Positions 34,289-45,184 of a stretch of 64,000 nt of DNA are shown here, piece after piece. A program made the position numbers and the translations under genes. The notes under the pieces are model-generated. The model was given only the letters and a program-made list of their open reading frames with translations, was not told the DNA's origin and made no database searches. Within the stretch, counting starts at the first letter, position 1. Each line of letters begins with the position of its first letter. The stretch comes from Novosphingobium profundi (GTDB lineage Bacteria > Pseudomonadota > Alphaproteobacteria > Sphingomonadales > Sphingomonadaceae): contig NZ_JABWCU010000007.1 of assembly GCF_018491765.1 (NCBI RefSeq), forward strand, positions 238,776 through 302,775, given 5' to 3'.

Positions 34289-35188
34289 ATGCGGATTTTT
34301 CTGACCGGCGCGACGGGCTTCATCGGCTCGCGTATTCTGCCCGAGCTTCTGGCTGCCGGCCATGAAGTGCTGGGCCTGACGCGATCGGAGGACGGCGCTA
34401 GGGCGATTGCCCAAGCCGGGGCGACTGCGCATCGCGGATCACTGGAAGACCTCGCGAGCATGCGCGCGGGCGCAGAAATGGCAGATGCCATCATCCACAC
34501 CGCCTTCGACCACGATTTTTCCCGTTTCGTGGAGAATTGCGAGAAGGATCGCAAGGTGATCGGCGCTTTCGGAGAGGTTCTGAAAGGCAGTCCCCGGCCA
34601 CTCCTGATCACCTCCGGAACGGGCATCGGAATTGCGGAAGAAGGTGGCATCGCTATCGAAAGCGTCGTCAACTTCAACCACCCGAACCCGCGCATCGCCT
34701 CTGAACAGGCTAGCCAGACATTGCTTGAGGAAGGGGTCAATTTATCGGTGATGCGCCTGCCGCAAGTCCACGACACGCGTCGGCAAGGCCTCATCACGAG
34801 CTGGATCGAAATCGCGCGCACAAAGGGCAAAGTCGCCTACGTCGGTGAAGGGGCCAACCGTTGGCCAGCTGCCCACGTCAACGACGTTGCCCGCCTTTAT
34901 GCGCTCGCGATCGTCGGAGCGGAACCCGGTACACGCTTTCACGCGGTCGGCGAAGAAGGAGTTCCCGCCCGCGCCATCGCGCAGGTCATTGCCGAAGGCA
35001 TGGATCTGCCGATGGTTTCGCTGCCCCGCCACGAAACGCAGGACTACTTTGGATGGCTCGCCATGCTAGCGGGGGAGGACATGCCTGCCTCCAGTGCCAA
35101 AACCCGCGAAATCACTGGATGGGTGCCGACCGGCCCTGATCTGCTGACCGATCTCAAAGCGATGAACTACGCGGCCAATTCCCTCTGA
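34289..35188 (+). CDS. NAD(P)-dependent epimerase-like atypical SDR oxidoreductase
   Basis: 299 residues. MRIFLTGATGFIGSRILPELLAAGHEVLGLTRSE is the extended/atypical SDR nucleotide-binding motif TGxxGxxG. The usual YxxxK is not obvious; the segment around ITSGTGIGIAEEGG and NFNHPNPRIASEQASQTLL occupies that position, as in other atypical SDRs (NmrA/YwnB-like). The ATG at 34289 follows CGGAGA at good spacing. Probably regulated by the divergent HTH gene. Substrate unknown. Confidence 0.85.
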   Translation: MRIFLTGATGFIGSRILPELLAAGHEVLGLTRSEDGARAIAQAGATAHRGSLEDLASMRAGAEMADAIIHTAFDHDFSRFVENCEKDRKVIGAFGEVLKGSPRPLLITSGTGIGIAEEGGIAIESVVNFNHPNPRIASEQASQTLLEEGVNLSVMRLPQVHDTRRQGLITSWIEIARTKGKVAYVGEGANRWPAAHVNDVARLYALAIVGAEPGTRFHAVGEEGVPARAIAQVIAEGMDLPMVSLPRHETQDYFGWLAMLAGEDMPASSAKTREITGWVPTGPDLLTDLKAMNYAANSL

Positions 35189-35291
35189 ACGTGTCGGAAG
35201 GAAGAGGAAATTCGCAGCTCAATCCGCTGTCTGCTCCGAATCCGCTGGCAGATTTGCCGTCACGATCTCAGAATGGCGCCCCCTGCATTTG

Positions 35292-35350
35292 CGACCCTTG
35301 CCGGCCGCTCAGCCGCTGATTTTCATCTCCCAGGTCCGGACGTTCCGTTG
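35292..35350 (+). repeat. Dispersed intergenic repeat, copy 2 (partial)
   Basis: CGACCCTTGCCGGCCGCTCAG then CGCTGATTTTCATCTCCCAGG and TCCGGA match the start of copies at 36962 and 63132. The rest of the 35189-35580 gap shows no gene. Confidence 0.65.
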
Positions 35351-35580
35351 TGCCAAGTTTGCTGCCTCCAAACCGGACGCCGATATCGCCATTCTCGCTA
35401 GCCCGCAGTCAAGTTACATCCGCACAGCAAGCTGCTACGTCTTAAGCCATTGTGGGCCTCTTCGTTGCGCCAAGCCGCAGTTCCTCGGCGACGGGCCGAT
35501 CATCTCGGACTTCGCTCCTACGGATCGTGCGGTTAGCTCTGGTTCATCCGGAGATTGGGCATTTGGAGATCTACAGGGGC

Positions 35581-36930
35581 ATGCGCTGGATCATTTGTAG
35601 TTTATTGGGAATCTGCAGCCTTCAAGGCAGCTACGCGATTGCCGGCACAGATCACACGCCCGGTCAGGGTTTTGAGGTGCTCAGCTATGATTTGGCCCTT
35701 ACCCCCGACATCGAGAACGCCAGCGTTGCCGGACACGAGGTGATCCGGCTTCGGACAACGGAAGACGGCGTGCGCCAGTTCGTGTTCACCGGGAACGCTC
35801 TCGACATAACCCAGGCAACACTGGATGGCGCCCCCCTGGCGCCCGGGATCGAAAGCGGCAGCTTGATCTTTCGCCTTCCCAAGGCACTGCGCCGAGGGCT
35901 GACCGCAACCCTTGACCTGACCTACCAAGGACATCCGGCCCGCGGCTTGGTACGCTCCGAGACGGGCCTCTACACGAGCTATTTCGCCTGTGAATGGATG
36001 ATCTGCCTCCAAGACCAGTTCGGGGATAAGGCTCGTTTGGCGCTAGCCCTTCGCGTACCCAAGGGCATGAAAACCCTCTCGGTCGGACGCCTGGTTTCAA
36101 TACAGTCCGGGCCAGATGGAAGCGAGGTTCATATCTGGCGCTCGCCCCGGCCCTATTCGGCCTATCTTTATGGGTTCGCCGTCGGCAGGTTCAATCGTAT
36201 CGATACGCAGGCGGGGGTTTCGCGCCTGACCTATCTCAGCGATAGCGTAGACGCCTCGATATTGGCGCGCCGGTTCGCGCCGACGCCCGACCAGGTGCAC
36301 TTCCTTTCGCGGAAATTGGGCCTATCGCTTCCCGTACCCACATACAGCCAATTGCTGGTCGAAGGCAGCGAGGCGCAGGAAGCTGCCACGTTTTCGGTGC
36401 TCGGCATCGACGTGCTTCCCGCCGATCCTGGTGCGCCCGTAGACGATTGGGCCATCGTTCATGAGTTGACCCATCAATGGTTTGGCAACCTCATCACCTG
36501 TGAGACCCTTCAGGACTTCTGGCTCAACGAAGGCCTCACCGTTTTCATGACAGCCGCCTGGAAGGAGCATCGATACGGCCGAGATGCCTACGAAGCCGAG
36601 ATAGCAGTTGCGCGGACACGATGGGAAAAAGCCAGCGCCAAAGGCCTTGATCGGCCGCTTGCCTGGGGCGGTCGGTATCCGTCTCTCGGCGCACGTCGGG
36701 CGATCCAGTACAGCAAGGGAGCGGTGTTCATGGATCACCTTCGCTCCTTGCTCGGAGAACCGGCCTTCTGGAAAGGCCTGCGTGATTATGTCCGCAAGAA
36801 CGCTGGCGGAACCGTCACCAGCATTGATCTGGAAAATGCCATGGAGGCCGCCAGTGGCCGGGATCTTCACGCATCGTTTAAGGAATGGGTTTTTGGCGAA
36901 CCCGATTCAAAACTGAGTGCTGCGCAGTAG
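35581..36930 (+). CDS. M1-like zinc metallopeptidase, exported, with divergent GAMEN region
   Basis: 449 residues with a signal peptide (MRWIICSLLGICSLQGSYAIA). The zinc motif HELTHQW (H294, E295, H298) and third ligand E317 in NEGLTVF are intact, and IQYSKGAVF supplies the transition-state Tyr. The exopeptidase motif GAMEN is replaced by EAQEA within VEGSEAQEAATFSVLG (about 261-275): the Glu is kept but the Gly and Asn are lost. The domain is shorter than classic M1 aminopeptidases (about 850), ending after the catalytic domain. Substrate preference may thus differ. The ATG at 35581 immediately precedes the signal peptide, though the frame is open to 35452. Confidence 0.85.
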   Translation: MRWIICSLLGICSLQGSYAIAGTDHTPGQGFEVLSYDLALTPDIENASVAGHEVIRLRTTEDGVRQFVFTGNALDITQATLDGAPLAPGIESGSLIFRLPKALRRGLTATLDLTYQGHPARGLVRSETGLYTSYFACEWMICLQDQFGDKARLALALRVPKGMKTLSVGRLVSIQSGPDGSEVHIWRSPRPYSAYLYGFAVGRFNRIDTQAGVSRLTYLSDSVDASILARRFAPTPDQVHFLSRKLGLSLPVPTYSQLLVEGSEAQEAATFSVLGIDVLPADPGAPVDDWAIVHELTHQWFGNLITCETLQDFWLNEGLTVFMTAAWKEHRYGRDAYEAEIAVARTRWEKASAKGLDRPLAWGGRYPSLGARRAIQYSKGAVFMDHLRSLLGEPAFWKGLRDYVRKNAGGTVTSIDLENAMEAASGRDLHASFKEWVFGEPDSKLSAAQ

Positions 36931-36961
36931 CCGCGCAACCGTTGCTTTCTGCGTAAGCAGT

Positions 36962-37107
36962 CGACCCTTCCCGGCCATTCAGACGCCGATTTCGCGTTCC
37001 CAGGAGCGGACCGGCAGCTTTCCCATCCCAGATACGTAGGACGGGCCGGTTGCGGAATTTCCGCATTTCGACAGAAAGTGCTGTCTGCCGCCTGTCCGCT
37101 TTCAGGC
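36962..37107 (+). repeat. Dispersed intergenic repeat, copy 3 (near full length)
   Basis: About 146 bases alignable end to end with the copy at 63132: CGACCCTT..CCGNC..TTCAG, CCAGGAGCGGACCGGCAG, CATCCCAGATAC, AGGACGGGCCG, TTGCGGAAT and CTTTCAGG. The gap 36931-37306 has nothing else. Confidence 0.75.
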
Positions 37108-37306
37108 AAAGCTATTGCCCGCTCAGAGGACCGCAATGGTGAAGGGTTTCGGGCGTTTGCGTACGAGAAATCGGCTGAACGACCGCTTCGGGCCGAAATC
37201 CGCCTATCAGTCCCAGATTTTGGAAGCTAGATACCTCTAGTGCAATAGTATCTGTTCCGACACACCCCTGCTGATGAGCAATTAATTTAACAGGCAAATA
37301 ATAAAT

Positions 37307-37792
37307 TTATCGCCAAGATCTATATTTTGACAATAATAACAATGCACGACTCTTAATTTTATGTGCATTATCCACATCAATGCGATCGAATATTATGCTC
37401 CAAATTACACCTCTGTCACTTACTTGCATTCCGCAGCTATAATATGGTGTATCTTTGCAGAAAACGTCGATATCGTCTCGTTTGAAGCGATCTACTTTAT
37501 TAAATCGGTTACTGTTTATATTTGAAACGATAACCTCCCCCGTCTTCTTTTGCATTCGATCAGCAAACTCGTCTTTTACGAGCAGAAAATCCTCATTTGG
37601 CGGCTCTAGTCGAACGAACGTCCTGCCATGATCGGGCTGGACGATATTCAAGATATCCCCATCTGGAAATTCGTAAGGTAATTCGCCTAAACGCACTTTA
37701 TCCGGCGCCTTACTATCACTACTACAACCCGTCACACCGATTGCTGACGCTATCATTATCACCGAGAATATCGGTTTCGATAAAGATCTCAT
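37307..37792 (-). CDS. AT-rich lipoprotein of unknown function
   Basis: 161 residues: signal peptide KPIFSVIMIASAIGVTGC with lipobox GVTGC, then a polar domain (LGELPYEFPDGDILNIVQPDHGRTFVRLEPPNEDF ... FCKDTPYYSCGMQVSDRGVIWSIIFDRI). Two cysteines in FCKDTPYYSC could form a disulfide. Codon use is strikingly AT-rich (ATA, AAA, TTA) compared with all neighbours, indicating recent acquisition. The ATG at 37792 follows AAGGAATTTCAGG. I recognise no family. Confidence 0.75.
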   Translation of the reverse strand: MRSLSKPIFSVIMIASAIGVTGCSSDSKAPDKVRLGELPYEFPDGDILNIVQPDHGRTFVRLEPPNEDFLLVKDEFADRMQKKTGEVIVSNINSNRFNKVDRFKRDDIDVFCKDTPYYSCGMQVSDRGVIWSIIFDRIDVDNAHKIKSRALLLLSKYRSWR

Positions 37793-38038
37793 CCTGAAAT
37801 TCCTTTTGCCGCTGCTTTGGTGCTGCCTCAAGGCAGGCCTTGTCAATTGGGCTGATCAGATATCGAAAAAGACTGAACGAATAACTCAGCTCCGCCGTTA
37901 GTTTGGGCCGGTTGCTGAGCGTCGCGTTTCGAGAAGTGAAAGTGTATAGCTGCCAGCGCTTCGGCTGAAACTATCGGCAGGCATCGTCCCCTTGCAGCCT
38001 CTCAAGTGCTGATCTTGGCTCGCCGGGCAAGCTCGATC

Positions 38039-38095
38039 CTACTTTCCCTTTTTTGTATTAACGGTCAGCTTCTCTAGCGTCGTAATCGCGGACAT
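38039..38095 (-). CDS. 18-residue ORF coupled to the small membrane protein gene
   Basis: MSAITTLEKLTVNTKKGK starts in a TAATG overlap with the stop of the preceding small gene, which suggests translational coupling. Too short to be recognised; it may be a remnant. Confidence 0.3.
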   Translation of the reverse strand: MSAITTLEKLTVNTKKGK

Positions 38096-38274
38096 TACCG
38101 GACCGACGCCTGGGCACCGGCCGCAGTGCGCCTGCGGGCTTCCCCGGCGAGGATCCCGATTGCGGAGAGAGCGCCACCGGTAAAGCCGGCCACGCTGAAA
38201 GCGATGATGACCGGCTGCGCACTCTCGGCAAGAACGCGAGGATACCGGGCGATTTGCTTGACCAATTGTGCCAT
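38095..38274 (-). CDS. Small membrane protein, 59 residues
   Basis: MAQLVKQIARYPRVLAESAQ is followed by one hydrophobic helix (VIIAFSVAGFTGGALSAIGIL) and a basic tail AGEARRRTAAGAQASVR. The ribosome binding site AGGAGG lies 8 bases before the ATG, an optimal arrangement, which is the main reason to call it. No family recognised. Confidence 0.65.
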   Translation of the reverse strand: MAQLVKQIARYPRVLAESAQPVIIAFSVAGFTGGALSAIGILAGEARRRTAAGAQASVR

Positions 38275-38532
38275 GATTGATGCCTCCTGATGTCGGATTC
38301 CATCTAGGCACGCCGCGAACTTTACGAAATCTGTATAAAGTCACTCCAACTTTTCAGGATAATAGAAAACACGATTGTCAGCATCCTTGGCCGTTCCGTC
38401 TCGATCGGCGTGGCCTGAATGGTGATCCTGACTTGGCTTTCAGACGTCCCCTCCCCCGTCACGGCGCAAGATTGGGACACGCACGCCACGGATCGACGGG
38501 CTAAAACCGCCATCCCATATGGCGAACTTGCG

Positions 38533-39426
38533 CTACGGCAGAACCAGTTCGCTCGCCAGAAAATCAAGAAACGCCCGCACGGTGCGTGAGGGATGCTGTT
38601 CCCCAAGATAGAGCGCATGGATATCTTCCCCGTCACCGGGGTGGAAGGAGGACAGCAGTTCGACCAGGCGGCCGGCAGCAAGGTCCTTGGCAACATGGAA
38701 ATGCCCGAGGCGGGCTATCCCACCATTTGCCAATGCCATCAACCGAACCACTTCACCGGAATTGCCCAGGAAAGGTCCGTTGACTGTCCGCGAGACAACA
38801 CGACCGTCTACCGTGAAGGGCCAGGTGTCGACCGAGCGGCGAAAGCTGAAGCGCAGGCAGGCATGGTTTTCGAGATCGCCAGGTTCCTTCGGAGCGCCAT
38901 GGCGTGCCAGATACCCCGGACTGGCCACCAGGACCATGCGGCTGCGCCCAAGCTTCTTGGCCTTGAGGCCCACATCGCGCAAGGGCCCGATGCGGATCGC
39001 GATATCCGCGCGCTCGCTGACCAATTCGATCAGGGTGTCGGACAGGGCAAGCTCGACCGTTACGGCCGGAAACCGTTCCAGAAAACGCGGCAGGATCGGC
39101 AACAGGCAATGCGTGCCGAAGGGAACCGATGCATTGACGCGCAATAGCCCTTTCGCCTCCTGCTCCTCCCCGCCGAAGCTGCCTTCGATATCGCTCAAAT
39201 CGTCCATCAGTGCCGAAACGCGGTCGCGGTACGTTTCGCCATCGGCGGTCAGCGCCAAGGCACGGGTCGTACGCGCGATGAGTTGCACTCCAAGCCGCGC
39301 CTCCAGACGTGAAACAGATCGGCTGACTGCGGACGGCGTGACGCGCAGCATCCGGGCGGCGGCTGCGAAGCTGCCGCTGTGCGCGACACTTAGAAAGATC
39401 TCCATGTCCCCGAAGCGATTGTCCAT
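38533..39426 (-). CDS. LysR-family transcriptional regulator
   Basis: 297 residues. N-terminal winged helix: MEIFLSVAHSGSFAAAARMLRVTPSAVSRSVSRLEARLGVQLIARTTRALALTADG; C-terminal periplasmic-binding-protein-like domain (LLRVNASVPFGTHCLLPILPRFLERFPAVTVELALSD). This is the CrgA/DsdC-like (PBP2) branch. It is divergent from the SDR gene at 39537 (110 bases), and the gap contains the palindrome CACTT-CTA-AAGTG. Confidence 0.93.
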   Translation of the reverse strand: MDNRFGDMEIFLSVAHSGSFAAAARMLRVTPSAVSRSVSRLEARLGVQLIARTTRALALTADGETYRDRVSALMDDLSDIEGSFGGEEQEAKGLLRVNASVPFGTHCLLPILPRFLERFPAVTVELALSDTLIELVSERADIAIRIGPLRDVGLKAKKLGRSRMVLVASPGYLARHGAPKEPGDLENHACLRFSFRRSVDTWPFTVDGRVVSRTVNGPFLGNSGEVVRLMALANGGIARLGHFHVAKDLAAGRLVELLSSFHPGDGEDIHALYLGEQHPSRTVRAFLDFLASELVLP

Positions 39427-39447
39427 TGGCCACTCATGATTTCAAGA

Positions 39448-39460
39448 CACTTCTAAAGTG
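39448..39460. promoter_or_regulatory. Candidate LysR site: CACTT-CTA-AAGTG
   Basis: Perfect 5-3-5 palindrome between the divergent LysR and SDR genes. It resembles a LysR recognition half-site pair (T-N11-A type); binding is inferred from position. Confidence 0.45.
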
Positions 39461-39536
39461 CACAGTTGCGATCTAATCATCAATAACCGCCTCGCCTATT
39501 TCCGCTCCCATCAACGGATAAACGGAGCGACGTACC

Positions 39537-40322
39537 ATGGACCTGCAACTCAAGGGCAAGACCGCGCTGGTGACCGGATCGACAGCGGGAATCGGCTTCG
39601 CGATCGCCGAAAGGCTGGCCGCCGAAGGCGCGAGCGTCATCATCAGCGGTCGCAATCAGGACAAGCTGGACGCGGCCGCCGAGCGCATCGCCAGGATTGG
39701 CTCGGTGAAGGCCGTTCTGGCTGACGTCGCCACGGCGGACGGCGCGGCGAACCTGATCGAGGCAGCGCCCGAAGCCGATATCCTCGTCAACAACCTGGGC
39801 ATCTATGAAGCGAGGCCCTTCACGCAGATTTCGGACGCCGACTGGCATCATATGTTCGAAGTCAACGTGGTGAGCGGCGCGCGGCTCGCCCGCCATTATT
39901 TCCCGCGCATGCTGGAGAAGGACTGGGGCCGGATCATCTTCATCGCCAGTGAAAGTGCGCTCGTCGTCCCGGGCGAGATGATCCACTACGGCATGACCAA
40001 GACGGCGCAACTCGCCATTGCACGCGGCCTTGCCGAGCAGACGCGCGGGACCGGCGTGACCGTCAATTCGGTGATGCCCGGCCCGACACGCTCGGAAGGC
40101 ATTGTCGAGTTCATCCGTTCGGTCGTGGACAACAAGGATGCGCCGGAAGCGGAGCGCGAGGCCGAATTCTTCCGCAAGTATCGCCCGTTGTCGCTGATCC
40201 GGCGACTGATCGAAGCGGACGAGATCGCCGCACAGGTCGCGCTGCTGGCGAGCCCGTGGGGCGCGATCACCAATGGCGCTGCTATCCGGGTCGAAGGCGG
40301 CATCGTTCCCACCATCGCGTGA
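39537..40322 (+). CDS. Classical SDR-family oxidoreductase
   Basis: 261 residues. Cofactor motif TGSTAGIG at 13-20, LVNNLGIYEARPF with NNxG, catalytic Ser in FIASESALVVPG and YGMTK for the Tyr-Lys pair, and substrate-loop end NGAAIRVEGGIVPTIA. This is the FabG-like classical SDR group; the substrate is unknown. The ATG is preceded by GGAGCGACGTACC. Convergent with the next LysR gene, 6 bases between stops. Confidence 0.92.
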   Translation: MDLQLKGKTALVTGSTAGIGFAIAERLAAEGASVIISGRNQDKLDAAAERIARIGSVKAVLADVATADGAANLIEAAPEADILVNNLGIYEARPFTQISDADWHHMFEVNVVSGARLARHYFPRMLEKDWGRIIFIASESALVVPGEMIHYGMTKTAQLAIARGLAEQTRGTGVTVNSVMPGPTRSEGIVEFIRSVVDNKDAPEAEREAEFFRKYRPLSLIRRLIEADEIAAQVALLASPWGAITNGAAIRVEGGIVPTIA

Positions 40323-40328
40323 GCGCAG

Positions 40329-41258
40329 TCATAGATCGCCCAGACCGGCGAGCTCCCTGTCGGCCCTCCCCAGCTCGACAAAGCGATCGATCAGCCACGT
40401 CGCCGCCGGGCCGGGGAGGGCATCGCGTCGCCAGATCGCCGCGAAGCGATAGGTGCCGCCGACGTGGTCGGGCATGTCGAGGCGGACCAGCGTGCCCGCG
40501 GCAAGATCGGCTTCCACCATGTCGAGCGGCATGTTGCCCCACCCGATGGCCTGGCGCAACAAGGCGTGCTTGGCGCCAAGGTCCGCCATGCGCCAGGTTC
40601 GCGCGCTGAAGACGGAAAAGTCGCGCCCTTCGGTGAACCGGGAGCGATCGCTGAGGACCAGCTGGATGTAATTGCGCCCTGCGCCGGGCGGAATGGGCAT
40701 CATGCGCGCCAGCGGGTGGTCGGGCGCCGCGACGGGGATCATGGGTATCGAGCCGGCCGAGCGGCTTTCCAGTCCCTCGACGCCGGCCGCCAGCGGCCCC
40801 GACAGGCCGATGTCGGCTTCGCCATCAAGGACGAGCGATGCGATCGCGCCGAGCGCTTCGCCATGCAGATGCAATTGGACGGTCGGGAACTGCTGAACGA
40901 ATTCCTTCAACACCTGCCCGAGCCGATCGGCGGGGAGCATCACGTCGACGGCCAGATTTACTTCGGCTTCAAGGCCGCTGAGCAAGCCCTTCGCCTTCGC
41001 CTTCAGGCCGTCGACGCCCTGCGCGATCAGGCGCGCTTCGGACAAAAGCGTGCGCCCCTCGGCGGTGAGCCTGGGGCGGCGCGTGCCCTCGCGCTCGAAC
41101 AGGGTGACGCCAAGCTGCGCCTCGAGGTTGGTGATGCCGTAACTGATGACCGAGACCGCCCGGTTGAGCTTGCGCCCAGCGGCCGCGAAGCTGCCGGTAT
41201 CGACGATGGCCAGAAAGATATTCAGCTGGTCTAGCGTGGGATTGCCGGGATCGCTCAC
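40329..41258 (-). CDS. LysR-family transcriptional regulator (second)
   Basis: 309 residues from the GTG at 41258. HTH: LDQLNIFLAIVDTGSFAAAGRKLNRAVSVISYGITNLEAQLGVTLFEREGTRRPRLTAEG; effector domain with QVLKEFVQQFPTVQLHLHGEALG and GLSGPLA. The frame extends to 41363, but the extension is unrelated and overlaps the divergent promoter. It lies 119 bases from the pirin-GNAT-OsmC operon, which is its likely target. Confidence 0.9.
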   Translation of the reverse strand: MSDPGNPTLDQLNIFLAIVDTGSFAAAGRKLNRAVSVISYGITNLEAQLGVTLFEREGTRRPRLTAEGRTLLSEARLIAQGVDGLKAKAKGLLSGLEAEVNLAVDVMLPADRLGQVLKEFVQQFPTVQLHLHGEALGAIASLVLDGEADIGLSGPLAAGVEGLESRSAGSIPMIPVAAPDHPLARMMPIPPGAGRNYIQLVLSDRSRFTEGRDFSVFSARTWRMADLGAKHALLRQAIGWGNMPLDMVEADLAAGTLVRLDMPDHVGGTYRFAAIWRRDALPGPAATWLIDRFVELGRADRELAGLGDL

Positions 41259-41377
41259 TATTCCAATTCCTCGAATGAACTGTTGAAAATTATGCCCCTG
41301 ATCTGAAAAGAATAGGGGGGCTACACCGGTGGGGCAAGGCGCGATCGCACCCGCATCGCCCAATCGGAGACAAGACC

Positions 41378-42076
41378 ATGATCGAACTTCGCCCCTTTGA
41401 CGGCCTCGGTGCTGCCAACCACGGTTGGCTCGATGCCCATCACCACTTTTCCTTTGCGGACTATCATGACCCGCAGCGCCATAACTGGGGTGCCCTGCGG
41501 GTCTGGAACGATGACACGATCGCCCCTGGCACCGGCTTTCCCCCGCACCCGCACCGCGACATGGAGATCATCACGTACGTGCGGGAAGGTGCGATCACGC
41601 ACAAGGACAGCCTTGGCAACGAGGGCCGCACCGAAGCGGGCGACGTCCAGGTGATGAGCGCCGGGACCGGCATCCGCCACTCGGAATACAACTTGGAGGA
41701 TGTGACGACCCGGATCTTCCAGATCTGGATCGTGCCCACCAGCAAGGGCGGCACGCCGACCTGGGGCGCGCGGCCCTTTCCCAAGGGCGAGCGGGCGGGT
41801 CATTTCGTGACCCTCGCCTCGGGTTACGCCAACGATGACGATGCCCTGCCGATCCGTACCGATGCGCGCGTGGTCGCCGCCACGCTCAAGGCGGGCGAGA
41901 CGGCCGAATACGCGCTTGGCGCCGATCGCAAGGGCTACCTCGTTCCCGCAGCGGGCGCGGTCCGCATCGAGGACGTGCGCATCAATGCCCGCGACGGCGT
42001 CGCGATCCGCGATCTCGATGTGATCCGCGTGACCGCGATCGAAGACAGCGAGATCGTGCTGGTCGACGCGGCCTGA
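41378..42076 (+). CDS. Pirin family protein (bicupin)
   Basis: 232 residues. N-terminal cupin with the metal-binding pattern FPPHPHRDMEIITYVREG (two His and a Glu) followed by VMSAGTGIRHSEYN, a highly conserved pirin block, and a C-terminal second cupin (ALPIRTDARVVAATLKAGETAEYAL). Some pirins have quercetin 2,3-dioxygenase activity, others are redox sensors. First gene of a plus-strand trio. A second, different pirin lies at 58768. Confidence 0.93.
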   Translation: MIELRPFDGLGAANHGWLDAHHHFSFADYHDPQRHNWGALRVWNDDTIAPGTGFPPHPHRDMEIITYVREGAITHKDSLGNEGRTEAGDVQVMSAGTGIRHSEYNLEDVTTRIFQIWIVPTSKGGTPTWGARPFPKGERAGHFVTLASGYANDDDALPIRTDARVVAATLKAGETAEYALGADRKGYLVPAAGAVRIEDVRINARDGVAIRDLDVIRVTAIEDSEIVLVDAA

Positions 42077-42145
42077 GCGCCGGCCCCCAAATCCGGGAGG
42101 GGCCCGCAGGGCGCGGGCTCCTCCTGCCCGACAGGAACACCTGAC

Positions 42146-42475
42146 ATGACGCAAATCCACATCACCAGGGAAGACGGACCGCGCAAGGGTCGCTACGTCG
42201 CGCGTGTTGCGGGCATCGATGCCGAAGCCGAACTGACCTTCACGCACCGCGGCCCGGACCTCATCAGCGCCGATCATACCGGTGCCCCCGAAATGCTTCG
42301 CGGGACCGGTGCGGCGGCAGCGCTCGTCGACTTTCTGATCGCAGATGCCCGCGAACGCCACTTTCGCATCATTCCGATCTGCCCTTACGTGCGGGCGCGC
42401 TATGCCAAGCACCCCGAATGGCACGACGTGATGACCGTGGCGCCAGGCGAAACGCCACGCATCGTCACGCAATAG
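42146..42475 (+). CDS. GNAT-family N-acetyltransferase (YjdJ type)
   Basis: 109 residues. RYVARVAGIDAEAELTFTHRGPDLISADHTGAPEMLRGTGAAAALVDFLIADARERHFRIIPICPYVRARYAKHPEW is the compact GCN5-like acetyltransferase fold (YjdJ/YidJ group) with the acetyl-CoA loop RGTGAA. Acceptor unknown. It lies 69 bases after pirin. Confidence 0.9.
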   Translation: MTQIHITREDGPRKGRYVARVAGIDAEAELTFTHRGPDLISADHTGAPEMLRGTGAAAALVDFLIADARERHFRIIPICPYVRARYAKHPEWHDVMTVAPGETPRIVTQ

Positions 42476-42498
42476 TAGCTTCACGGGAGACAACACCG

Positions 42499-42918
42499 AT
42501 GGCACGCAAGACACGGGCAACGATCGCAGACGCGCAAGGCAGTGCGCTGGCGGTCGCAATCGAGGTTTCCGGGCATCATCTGTTCGGCGACGAACCGCAT
42601 TCCGCAGGCGGAAACGACCTCGGCCCCAACCCCTTCGACCTGCTGACTTCGGCGCTTGGCGCGTGCACTGCGATCACGGTGCGCTGGTACGCCCGCCAGC
42701 AAGGCTGGCCGCTCGAGCATGTGAACGTGTCGGTCGAGCACGTGAAAAGGCAGGCCGCAGGAGACGAGGTTGCCCATGACAGCTTCGTGAAGACGGTCGC
42801 CATCACGGGGTCTCTCCTGAGCCCGGACCAGCGCCGACGCCTTCTCGAAGTGGCCGACAAGTGCCCGGTTCACAAGACCCTGACCGGCGACATCCGCATC
42901 GCCACCCTTCCAGCCTGA
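42499..42918 (+). CDS. OsmC-family peroxiredoxin-like protein
   Basis: 139 residues. The two redox cysteines of the OsmC/Ohr fold are seen: C56 in LTSALGACTAITVRWYA and C122 in ADKCPVHKTLTG. The YhfA/OsmC-type sequence NPFDLLTSALGACTA is clear. Such enzymes reduce organic hydroperoxides with lipoyl partners. The ATG at 42499 follows ACGGGAGA. Convergent with katG, sharing a bidirectional terminator. Confidence 0.92.
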   Translation: MARKTRATIADAQGSALAVAIEVSGHHLFGDEPHSAGGNDLGPNPFDLLTSALGACTAITVRWYARQQGWPLEHVNVSVEHVKRQAAGDEVAHDSFVKTVAITGSLLSPDQRRRLLEVADKCPVHKTLTGDIRIATLPA

Positions 42919-42922
42919 GATC

Positions 42923-42954
42923 GCCCCCGCCGCCGGTAACCGGCTGCGGGGGGC
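42923..42954. terminator. Bidirectional terminator between osmC-like gene and katG
   Basis: GCCCCCGC at 42923 pairs with GCGGGGGGC ending at 42954, with an inner GCCGG-TAA-CCGGC stem. It sits between convergent stops. Confidence 0.75.
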
Positions 42955-42967
42955 TCCCTTGTCCTGA

Positions 42968-45184
<2,217 letters not shown>

